Shown piece by piece: positions 1 through 5,533 of a stretch of 5,533 nucleotides of DNA. The notes beneath the pieces were generated by a model, which searched no databases, was not told the origin of the DNA, and saw only the letters and a program-made list of their open reading frames with translations. Within the stretch, counting starts at the first letter, position 1. The number at the start of each line of letters is the position of its first letter. The position numbers and the translations under genes are program-made. The stretch covers positions 1-5,533 of the forward strand of contig USHH01000151.1 in NCBI GenBank assembly GCA_900554345.1, read 5' to 3'. Source of the DNA: an uncultured Bacteroidales bacterium (lineage in GTDB: Bacteria; Bacteroidota; Bacteroidia; Bacteroidales; Muribaculaceae).

Positions 1-687
1 GCCGTCCTTTGTACCCTCCTCGGAGCGTGCGAGCACAAGGTGAATGTCGGAGTCGCCGTTGGTGATGAAGCGCTTCACTCCGTTGAGCACCCACTGGCCG
101 TCTTCCTTCTGGGTGGCCTTGAGCATCACCGACTGGAGGTCGGAGCCGGCGTCGGGCTCGGTGAGGTCCATCGACATGGTCTCGCCGGCGCAGACGCGTG
201 GGATGTATTTCTCGATCTGCTCGGGCGAAGCGAACTCATAGATTGTCTCGGCGCAGTCCTGAAGGCCCCAGAGGTTCTCAAACCCTGCATCGGCGCGGCT
301 CACGATATCAGCGGCCATGATGTAGGGAGTGATGGGGAAATTGAGGCCGCCGAGGCGACGGGGCATAGCCATGCCCGAGAGGCCGGCCTTGCGGGTGGCG
401 TCGAGGTTCTTCTTCGTGCCGTCGGCATAGACCACATGGCCGTTTTCCACATGCGGGCCCTGTGCGTCGACATCAGCGGCGTTCTCGGCGAAGATATCGC
501 CGGCGAGCTCACCCACCACCTCGAGCACCTTGTCGTAGCTGTCCATGGCGTCCTCGAAATTCTGCGGAGCGTAGTCGTATTTGTCGGCGTCAGCGAAGTT
601 TCTCTCCTTCAGCTCAACGATTTTCCTCATCATCGGATGGTTGAGATGAAGCTTGAGCGAAGCGTTGTCTGTATAGAAATTAGCCAT
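1..687 (-). CDS. Acyl-CoA dehydrogenase, N-terminal 229 residues (gene cut by left window edge)
   Basis: This flavoenzyme family oxidises or reduces the alpha-beta bond of acyl-CoA thioesters in the cytoplasm and exchanges electrons with an electron transfer flavoprotein. Translating the minus strand from the ATG at 687 gives 229 uninterrupted codons to the window edge. Residues 176-183 read TEPDAGSD, the core of the acyl-CoA dehydrogenase signature that lies over the flavin, and residues 199-211 (WVLNGVKRFITNG) are the usual following beta-domain strand with ITNG. The stretch around residues 66-93, with VENGHVVYADG, is an insertion typical of the long (about 570-600 residue) branch related to DmdC/AidB-like enzymes rather than the roughly 380-residue butyryl-CoA dehydrogenases; this is judged from memory of the families. 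The catalytic base lies in the missing part, so substrate chain length cannot be told. It starts 4 nt after the etfA stop, which implies co-transcription and probably coupled translation. Confidence 0.93.
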   Translation of the reverse strand, partial: MANFYTDNASLKLHLNHPMMRKIVELKERNFADADKYDYAPQNFEDAMDSYDKVLEVVGELAGDIFAENAADVDAQGPHVENGHVVYADGTKKNLDATRKAGLSGMAMPRRLGGLNFPITPYIMAADIVSRADAGFENLWGLQDCAETIYEFASPEQIEKYIPRVCAGETMSMDLTEPDAGSDLQSVMLKATQKEDGQWVLNGVKRFITNGDSDIHLVLARSEEGTKDG

Positions 688-691
688 TGTC

Positions 692-1720
692 TTATTTGGA
701 GTTCTTTTTGTAATACTTGATCAGTCTGGGCACCACATCCTCGATCCTGCCGGTGATGACATAGTCGGCGATGGTGTTGATGGGAGCGTTGGGGTCTGAA
801 TTGATAGAGATGATGATGGAGGAATCCTGCATGCCGGCGATATGCTGGATCTGGCCGGAGATGCCGCAGGCGATGTAGAGCTTCGGGCGGACGGTGACAC
901 CTGTCTGGCCGATCTGGCGGTCATGGTCGATCCATCCGGCGTCGACGGCGGCACGCGATGCGCCCACCTCCGCGCCGAGAGTGTCGGCGAGCTTCTGGAG
1001 CAGCTCGAAGTTCTCCTTGCTGCCCACGCCGTAGCCGCCGGCCACGATGATGGGGCTCCCCTTGAGGTTGACCTTCGACTTCTCCACATGGCGGTCGATG
1101 ATCTTCACCACGAAATCCTCGGGGCGGGTGTATTTGTTGACGTCGAGCTCAACGACCTTACCCACATAGTTGGAATCCCTGGCCTCCTTCTTCATCACGC
1201 CCTCGCGCACGGTGGCCATCTGGGGGCGGCACTCGGGATTGACGATGGTGGCGACGATGTTGCCGCCGAAAGCCGGACGGATCTGATAGAGGAGGTCCTT
1301 GTATTCCTTGCCGGTCTTGGCATCGGTATAGTCGCCGATCTCCAGAGCTGTACAGTCGGCGGTGAGGCCGCTGTGGAGGGCGGAGGAGACACGCGGGCCG
1401 AGGTCACGGCCGATAGAGGTGGCGCCCATGAAGGCGATGCGGGGCTGGATTTCCCTGAAGAGGTTGATGAGGATGGAGCTGTGAGGGAGTGATGTATAGG
1501 GAAAGAGGCGGTCGTCGTCTACCTTATATATAGTGTCGACACCGTAAGGGAAGATCTGCTTCTCGATATCCTTGAGATTGCTTCCGGCCACCACAGCCTC
1601 AAGCTTGATGCCGAGCTTGTCGGCGAGCTGGCGCCCCTTGGTGAGGAGCTCGAGACTGACGTCGGCCACTTTTCCGTCTTCATATTCGCAATAGACGATC
1701 AGATTGTTCTTGTCTGTCAT
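692..1720 (-). CDS. etfA: Electron transfer flavoprotein subunit alpha (EtfA/FixB family)
   Basis: EtfA is the FAD-binding subunit of the soluble EtfAB heterodimer that shuttles electrons to or from acyl-CoA dehydrogenases. The product is 342 residues, normal for the family, with no N-terminal ferredoxin-like extension. The N-terminal alpha/beta domain (about 1-200) holds GATSIGRDLGPR (99-110), HSGLTADC (116-123), RPAFGGN (148-154) and RPQMATVR (165-172). The C-terminal FAD domain holds AGGYGVGSKENF (227-238), GASRAAVDAGW (253-263), QIGQTG (269-274) and LYIACGISGQIQH (281-293), which is the EtfA signature region. From recall, these segments are close to EtfA partners of clostridial butyryl-CoA dehydrogenase and unlike the mitochondrial type. 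The ATG at 1720 begins 22 nt after the etfB stop, preceded by an A-rich stretch and no clear Shine-Dalgarno site. The gene sits between etfB and the dehydrogenase, as expected for one redox module. Confidence 0.97.
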   Translation of the reverse strand: MTDKNNLIVYCEYEDGKVADVSLELLTKGRQLADKLGIKLEAVVAGSNLKDIEKQIFPYGVDTIYKVDDDRLFPYTSLPHSSILINLFREIQPRIAFMGATSIGRDLGPRVSSALHSGLTADCTALEIGDYTDAKTGKEYKDLLYQIRPAFGGNIVATIVNPECRPQMATVREGVMKKEARDSNYVGKVVELDVNKYTRPEDFVVKIIDRHVEKSKVNLKGSPIIVAGGYGVGSKENFELLQKLADTLGAEVGASRAAVDAGWIDHDRQIGQTGVTVRPKLYIACGISGQIQHIAGMQDSSIIISINSDPNAPINTIADYVITGRIEDVVPRLIKYYKKNSK

Positions 1721-1742
1721 GATTGTGGGTTTTAGGGCTTCA

Positions 1743-2612
1743 TCAGCCTATTGTGTGGTTGGCTATAAGTTCCTTGATAAGAGTCTCAAGCTGCTCGTCG
1801 GTATTCTCGATGCGGCGTGCGTCCTTTGCGGTGAAGACCACGTTCTCGATCTGCTTCACCTTTGTGGGGGAGCCGGCGAGACCGCACTGGGCGAGATCGG
1901 CGTCGACCGAAGCGGCCGACCACTCGCCGATGTTGAGGTAGGGGCGCTTGGCGATGAATGCCTGCTTTGCCTCATCGGCTGCGACCTCGGAGGGCACGGC
2001 TGCATATTTGAATTTCTGGAGCGACTTGGCGTTTCTGGGGCGGCATGCCTCGGCCGAGCCGTTGACCGTCACCACGAGGGGCAGGGCGGCCTTCACGGTC
2101 TCCACGCCGCTCTCGATGCGGCGCTTCACGGTGATGACGCCGTTGTCGACGCCCATGATCTCCTCGGCGTAAGTGATCTGCGGGATACCGAGCTTCTCGG
2201 CGATCTGGGGGCCTACCTGGGCGGTGTCGCCGTCGATTGCCTGACGGCCGCCTATGATGATGTCAAAGTCACCTATCTTACGCACGGCGGCGCTCAGGGC
2301 ATAGGAAGTGGCAAGGGTGTCGGAGCCGGCGAAAGCCCTGTCGGAAAGCACGATGCCGCCGTCGGCGCCACGATACATGCCCTCCCTGACAATCTCTGCG
2401 GCGCGAGCCGGGCCCATAGTCAGGACAGTGACCTTGCTGCCAGGATACATCTCTTTGAGTTTCAGTGCCTGCTCGAGCGCGTTGAGATCTTCCGGATTGA
2501 AAATCGCGGGCAAAGCAGCGCGGTTGATTGTGCCGTCGGCCTTCATGGCGTCTTTCCCCACATTGCGGGTATCGGGCACCTGCTTGGCCAGCACAATAAT
2601 GTTTAAGCTCAT
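1743..2612 (-). CDS. etfB: Electron transfer flavoprotein subunit beta (EtfB/FixA family)
   Basis: EtfB pairs with EtfA and binds AMP in simple ETFs or a second FAD in bifurcating ones. From the ATG at 2612 the product is 289 residues and opens MSLNIIVLAKQVPDT, the standard EtfB start with KQVPDT at 10-15. Further motifs are MGPARA (66-71), RGADGGIVLSDRAFAGSDT (81-99), GGRQAIDGDTAQVGPQ (121-136), a near match to the EtfB signature from V162 to T182 (one Ser where Gly/Asp is usual), and GSPTKV (247-252). The GDTAQVGPQ loop and GSPTKV resemble the butyryl-CoA dehydrogenase-linked type. The frame extends upstream to a GTG at 2645, but those 11 extra residues are hydrophilic and unlike the family, so the ATG is preferred. 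It is the first gene of a leftward operon with etfA and the dehydrogenase, led by an 80-90 nt A+T-rich untranslated region. Confidence 0.97.
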   Translation of the reverse strand: MSLNIIVLAKQVPDTRNVGKDAMKADGTINRAALPAIFNPEDLNALEQALKLKEMYPGSKVTVLTMGPARAAEIVREGMYRGADGGIVLSDRAFAGSDTLATSYALSAAVRKIGDFDIIIGGRQAIDGDTAQVGPQIAEKLGIPQITYAEEIMGVDNGVITVKRRIESGVETVKAALPLVVTVNGSAEACRPRNAKSLQKFKYAAVPSEVAADEAKQAFIAKRPYLNIGEWSAASVDADLAQCGLAGSPTKVKQIENVVFTAKDARRIENTDEQLETLIKELIANHTIG

Positions 2613-2701
2613 ATCTATTATGTTATTATCTGGGTATTTTTTCACGAAACAAGGTAAGCAACCATATTCAAACGGAACAATGCGATTGCCTACTCAGGCT
2701 A

Positions 2702-2736
2702 CAAAGTTAATAAAAAATCCCAATACTTCGGGCAAA
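2702..2736 (-). promoter_or_regulatory. Probable Bacteroidota-type promoter for etfB-etfA-dehydrogenase
   Basis: On the minus strand, positions 2709 to 2702 read TAACTTTG, an exact match to the Bacteroidota -7 element TAnnTTTG. A TTTG that could serve as the -33 element lies at 2736-2733, 23 nt upstream, slightly longer than the usual 19-21 nt. Transcription would start near 2698 and leave a leader of about 85 nt before the etfB ATG. The -7 match is strong; the -33 assignment is uncertain because of its spacing. Confidence 0.6.
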
Positions 2737-2760
2737 ACATGGCCGTCGGAGGTTTTAAAA

Positions 2761-2791
2761 TTGCAATATTGATAATTAATGAGTAATTTTG
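2761..2791 (+). promoter_or_regulatory. Probable Bacteroidota-type promoter for the TPR/PD40 gene
   Basis: TAATTTTG at 2784-2791 matches the Bacteroidota -7 consensus TAnnTTTG. TTG at 2761-2763 lies 20 nt upstream, in the position expected for the -33 element (TTTG or TTG). The predicted transcription start is near 2797, giving a short leader of about 28 nt that is A-rich (AGCAATTAAAAAGG just before the ATG at 2826), as is common where Shine-Dalgarno pairing is little used. It points away from the etfB promoter; the two -33 elements are about 24 bp apart. Confidence 0.65.
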
Positions 2792-2825
2792 CGCATATAA
2801 AACCAGAAAAAGCAATTAAAAAGGT

Positions 2826-2888
2826 ATGCCACACCTTCGCCATATATTATCAGCCCTCCTCATCTCGCTTGCCTCAGCGTCTTACGCC
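2826..2888 (+). other. Signal peptide coding segment of the TPR/PD40 protein
   Basis: The first 21 codons encode a short N-region with Arg5 and flanking His residues, a hydrophobic stretch (ILSALLISLASAS, residues 7-19) and a Ser-Tyr-Ala ending that fits the -3/-1 rule for signal peptidase I. The next residues are Asp-Ala-Ile, with no Cys at +1, so lipidation is not expected. YADA, with cleavage two residues later, is an alternative. Confidence 0.8.
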
Positions 2889-4241
2889 GACGCCATCGAC
2901 GATGCTCGCGCCCTTGTCGCCGACGGCGACTACAGCGGCGCTCTCGAGACGCTCCGGACAGCAGCCGGAAGCAACGCCGCGCTCAAGGGCAACCAGCACT
3001 GGAACTATCTCACAGGGCTCTGCGAGTATGAGCTCGGCGACTACACCGATGCACTCCCCTATCTGGAAACGGCCCGCGCCAAGGGCAACAGGGACGCCCT
3101 ACTCTATCTCGGGCGACTGGCCTTCCTTGATTATGACTTCGAGAAGGCGACGACGCTTTACGGTGACTACAGGAGCGCACGCCAGAAGGCCCGACAGGAG
3201 CCCGACGAGCAGCTCGACATCTTCGAGAGCCAGCTCACCAACGCCGAGAACGCCCTCCAGAGGGTGGAAGACCTGATGGTGATCGACAGCATAGCCGTGG
3301 ATAGCAGCGGCTTCTTCAAGCATTACCGTCTGCCGGCGTCAGCCGGCCATCTGCTGCTGCCCGAAGAACTTCCCGGACAGCTCGGGAAGCCCGACACCGA
3401 CATGGCCTTCGCCAACGAGAGCCGCGACTTCATGATGTGGGCCCAGCCTGACTCCACCGGCACCATGCGCATCGTGGAGACCACCCGACTCACCGACGGC
3501 AGCTGGCAGACACCTTCCTACACCCCGGAGACCCTCAACGGCGGAGGCGACGCCGACTATCCCTTCATGATGGCCGACGGCACGACCCTCTACTTCGCCG
3601 CCGACGGCGACGAGAGCATGGGAGGCTACGACATCTTCGTGGCCTCGCGCGACGCCACCACCGGCGAATACCTCGCGCCGCAGAACGTGGGTATGCCCTA
3701 CAACTCCCCCTACGACGACTACATGCTGGCCATCGACGAGCTCAACGGCGTGGGATGGTGGGCCACCGACCGCAACCTCCTAGACGGAAAAGTGACCCTC
3801 TATGTCTTCGCCACCAACGACATACGCCGCAACCTCGACGCCGACGACGAGAACCTGCTCTCGCGGGCCAGAATCTCCGCCTACCGAGACAGCCAGGACC
3901 CGGCCGACCGCCGGAAAGCGGACGAGCTTCTGGCTGCCATCGACGAGATAGATACGGATGCCGCCACCGCGCCGGAATTCTATCTGCCCAACGGCAACGG
4001 GACATATTTCCACTACATGAAGGAGCTGCCGGCGAAGGCACATGCTCCCATGAAGCGCTACATGCAGGCGCAGAAAGAGATGGAGGCTCTGCAATCGAGG
4101 CTCGACGCCACACGCCGACGCTACCATGACTCCCCCGCTCCCGCGCTGAAGAGAGACGCGCAGGAGCTCGAGAGGCAGCGCGACACACTTGCCATAGAGC
4201 TCAGGAAGATGCGCAGCGACGTCTACGCCGCAATGCGGTAG
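2826..4241 (+). CDS. Exported TPR and PD40 (beta-propeller repeat) protein, function unknown
   Basis: The product has 471 residues. Residues 1-21 form a signal peptide: a short basic start (HLRH), a hydrophobic core and a likely cleavage after SYA, with no lipobox Cys, so a periplasmic location is inferred. Three helix pairs with TPR-like spacing follow at about 27-48, 57-84 and 88-116 (for example ELGDYTDALPYLETA). Residues about 195-330 hold propeller-like repeats. The clearest is at 244-272, with YPFMMADGTTLYFAADG then GGYDIFVA, the PD40 pattern seen in TolB and in TPR-PD40-OmpA envelope proteins of Bacteroidota. A weaker repeat spans about 297-329 (DDYMLAIDE... WWATDRN). Residues about 408-465 are charged heptad-like helix, probably a coiled coil. 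No OmpA-like peptidoglycan domain follows, unlike PorE-type proteins. The ATG at 2826 directly precedes the signal peptide. It has its own likely promoter, divergent from etfB, and lies 62 nt before cstA. Exact role not recognised; a scaffold or protein-binding role in the envelope is inference. Confidence 0.88.
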   Translation: MPHLRHILSALLISLASASYADAIDDARALVADGDYSGALETLRTAAGSNAALKGNQHWNYLTGLCEYELGDYTDALPYLETARAKGNRDALLYLGRLAFLDYDFEKATTLYGDYRSARQKARQEPDEQLDIFESQLTNAENALQRVEDLMVIDSIAVDSSGFFKHYRLPASAGHLLLPEELPGQLGKPDTDMAFANESRDFMMWAQPDSTGTMRIVETTRLTDGSWQTPSYTPETLNGGGDADYPFMMADGTTLYFAADGDESMGGYDIFVASRDATTGEYLAPQNVGMPYNSPYDDYMLAIDELNGVGWWATDRNLLDGKVTLYVFATNDIRRNLDADDENLLSRARISAYRDSQDPADRRKADELLAAIDEIDTDAATAPEFYLPNGNGTYFHYMKELPAKAHAPMKRYMQAQKEMEALQSRLDATRRRYHDSPAPALKRDAQELERQRDTLAIELRKMRSDVYAAMR

Positions 4242-4303
4242 GCCCCGGCCCGATTTCACATACGCAATATAATAACCATAGACCTTATTTTCAACCAAAC
4301 ATC
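4242..4303 (+). other. Short A+T-rich spacer between the TPR/PD40 gene and cstA
   Basis: The 62 bp spacer begins with a G+C-rich patch (GCCCCGGCCC) and then turns A+T-rich. No hairpin followed by a T run is seen, so no intrinsic terminator is called. No match to the Bacteroidota -7 element TAnnTTTG is present; TATAAT at 4268-4273 is the only -10-like string. Either cstA is read through from the upstream gene or it uses a promoter that does not fit the consensus. Confidence 0.4.
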
Positions 4304-5533
4304 ATGATTTCCTTTACAATCGCACTCGCAGTGCTGATACTCGGCTATTTCACCTACGGCACGCTGATGACACGCGTCTTCGGCCAGGATTCCACACGCC
4401 TGACGCCGGTGAAGAAGATGGCCGACGGGGTAGACTACGTGGAGCTCAAGCCCTGGAAGATATTCCTCATACAGTTTCTCAACATAGCCGGCCTCGGCCC
4501 GATCTTCGGAGCCATCATGGGCGTGATGTATGGCCCGGCAGCCTTCATCTGGATAGTGTTCGGCACCATCTTCGCCGGGGCCGTCCACGACTACATGTCG
4601 GGCATGCTGTCGCTGCGCCAGAACGGCGCGTCGCTTCCCGAGATCGTCGGCAGCCAGCTCGGCAACAAAGTGAAGAACGTGATGAGGGTGTTCGCCCTCG
4701 TGCTGATGATCCTCGTGGGCGCGGTGTTCGTCTACAATCCCGCCGACCTTCTGGCCATGCTGACCCCCGACTCCCTCGACAAGACATTCTGGATAGTGGC
4801 CATATTCATATATTATATGGCGGCCACCCTTCTTCCCATCGACAAGCTGATCGGGCGCCTCTATCCCCTCTTCGGCCTTGCGCTCCTCTTCATGGCCAGC
4901 GGCATCCTGGTGATGCTCTACGTCCACAGCCAGCAGGTGCCGGAGATCTGGGAGGGATTCTACAACCATAAGCCGGACCCGGAGGCCAACCCCATCTTCC
5001 CGATGATGTTCGTGTCGATAGCCTGCGGCGCGATTTCGGGCTTCCACGCCACGCAGTCGCCGATGATGGCCCGCTGTCTCCCCGACGAGAAATACGCGAA
5101 GCCGGTGTTTTACGGCGCGATGGTGACAGAAGGCATCGTGGCCCTGATATGGGCGGCTGCGGCGGTGGCCTTCTGCAACGGCTACACCGGCCTTCAGGAA
5201 TTCTTAGGCAACGGCTCGCCGGCGATCCTCGTCGACACGATGTCGAAGAGTTGGCTCGGCTCGGTGGGCGGCGTTCTGGCGATCCTCGGCGTGATAGCGG
5301 CGCCGATCACCTCGGGCGACACGGCTCTGCGCAGCGCGCGCCTGATCGCGGCCGACTTCCTCGGCATCAAGCAGAAGAAGATCATGAAGAGGCTTCTGAT
5401 CTCGGTGCCGGTGTTTGTGCTCTGCTTCATCATCATGCTTATGCCCTACGACGCTCTGTGGCGCTATTTCGCGTGGAGCAACCAGGTGCTGTCGGTGTTT
5501 ACGCTCTGGACCATCACGGTGTGGCTGGGGGGG
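4304..5533 (+). CDS. cstA: CstA-family carbon starvation protein, peptide or pyruvate transporter (first 410 residues; cut by right edge)
   Basis: This is a polytopic inner-membrane carrier. Characterised relatives import peptides (CstA) or pyruvate (BtsT) in enterobacteria; the substrate here is not known. The frame is open for 410 codons to the window end. Hydrophobic helices are visible at about 2-22, 52-76, 78-98, 127-145, 161-178, 186-206, 231-248, 268-290, 318-336, 363-381 and 390 to the end. Family segments include KPWKIFLIQFLNIAGLGPIFG (split as 49-58 and 59-69), VHDYMSGMLSLRQNG (94-108), GFHATQSPMMARC (246-258) and APITSGDTALRSARL (333-347). The spacing suggests the shorter form (about 480 residues) seen in many anaerobes rather than the roughly 700-residue E. 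coli proteins, but the C-terminus is missing. The ATG at 4304 starts straight into the first helix; no Shine-Dalgarno site is seen. It lies 62 nt after the TPR/PD40 gene on the same strand. Confidence 0.93.
   Translation, partial: MISFTIALAVLILGYFTYGTLMTRVFGQDSTRLTPVKKMADGVDYVELKPWKIFLIQFLNIAGLGPIFGAIMGVMYGPAAFIWIVFGTIFAGAVHDYMSGMLSLRQNGASLPEIVGSQLGNKVKNVMRVFALVLMILVGAVFVYNPADLLAMLTPDSLDKTFWIVAIFIYYMAATLLPIDKLIGRLYPLFGLALLFMASGILVMLYVHSQQVPEIWEGFYNHKPDPEANPIFPMMFVSIACGAISGFHATQSPMMARCLPDEKYAKPVFYGAMVTEGIVALIWAAAAVAFCNGYTGLQEFLGNGSPAILVDTMSKSWLGSVGGVLAILGVIAAPITSGDTALRSARLIAADFLGIKQKKIMKRLLISVPVFVLCFIIMLMPYDALWRYFAWSNQVLSVFTLWTITVWLGG

Noticed and set aside
40..720. 226-codon plus-strand frame opposite the acyl-CoA dehydrogenase
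   Set aside because: The minus strand encodes recognisable dehydrogenase motifs through the whole stretch; the His/Leu/Val-rich antisense product looks like a shadow.
842..1492. 216-codon plus-strand frame opposite etfA
   Set aside because: It is fully overlapped by etfA, which carries conserved motifs on the other strand; the product composition is typical of antisense translation.
1704..2606. 300-codon plus-strand frame lying opposite etfB
   Set aside because: It mirrors the strongly supported etfB, has no family-like motifs, and reflects the G+C-biased third codon position, which keeps the antisense frame open.
2613..2645. Upstream GTG start that would add 11 residues to EtfB
   Set aside because: The added residues are polar and unlike the family, whereas the ATG at 2612 gives the standard MSLNIIVLAKQVPDT opening.
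2753..2760. TTTTAAAA palindrome as a regulator site
   Set aside because: Eight A/T bases in an A+T-rich spacer are easily explained by chance, and there is no second copy nearby.
2308..2772. 154-codon plus-strand frame spanning the etfB start and the divergent spacer
   Set aside because: Most of it is antisense to etfB and the rest crosses both predicted promoters; no start context or domain supports it.
4268..4273. TATAAT, a perfect E. coli-type -10 hexamer, before cstA
   Set aside because: The main sigma factor of Bacteroidota recognises a different element, no good -35 partner is present, and such a hexamer is expected by chance in an A+T-rich spacer.
4256..5047. 263-codon minus-strand frame opposite cstA
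   Set aside because: The plus strand encodes clear CstA segments and membrane helices here. The antisense product is rich in His, Glu and Gly without any recognised domain.

Overview
The window looks like chromosomal DNA of a member of the Bacteroidota, most likely the order Bacteroidales. Three things point there. The coding sequence is G+C-rich while the spacers are A+T-rich and carry matches to the Bacteroidota promoter (TAnnTTTG near -7). Start codons are preceded by A-rich stretches rather than Shine-Dalgarno sites. The proteins (a Bcd-type EtfB/EtfA pair with a long-type acyl-CoA dehydrogenase, a TPR/PD40 exported protein, and a CstA-family carrier) are of kinds common in that group. 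A gut family such as Muribaculaceae is possible, but the window cannot settle it.

Left half (1-2612, minus strand): a compact operon read right to left, etfB (2612-1743), etfA (1720-692), then an acyl-CoA dehydrogenase (687 running off the left edge). The gaps are 22 and 4 nt. EtfB and EtfA form the flavin heterodimer that exchanges electrons with the dehydrogenase, so the three genes encode one redox module acting on acyl-CoA thioesters. By sequence the Etf pair resembles those that partner butyryl-CoA dehydrogenase in anaerobes, some of which carry out electron bifurcation with NADH and ferredoxin. The dehydrogenase N-terminus instead looks like the longer (about 570-600 residue) branch of its superfamily.

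Middle (2613-2825): an A+T-rich divergent control region of 213 bp. It has a good Bacteroidota-type promoter facing right and a perfect -7 match facing left toward etfB.

Right half (2826-5533, plus strand): a 471-residue exported protein with an N-terminal signal peptide, TPR-like repeats, PD40-type beta-propeller repeats and a C-terminal coiled coil, of unknown function. After a 62 nt spacer comes the first 410 residues of a CstA-family peptide or pyruvate carrier, cut by the right edge.

No tRNA, rRNA, CRISPR array, insertion sequence, phage gene or defence gene is visible. This is mostly an ordinary housekeeping region. The points worth a second look are the type of Etf/dehydrogenase pairing, the divergent promoter, the orphan propeller protein, and a G run at the very end of the window.
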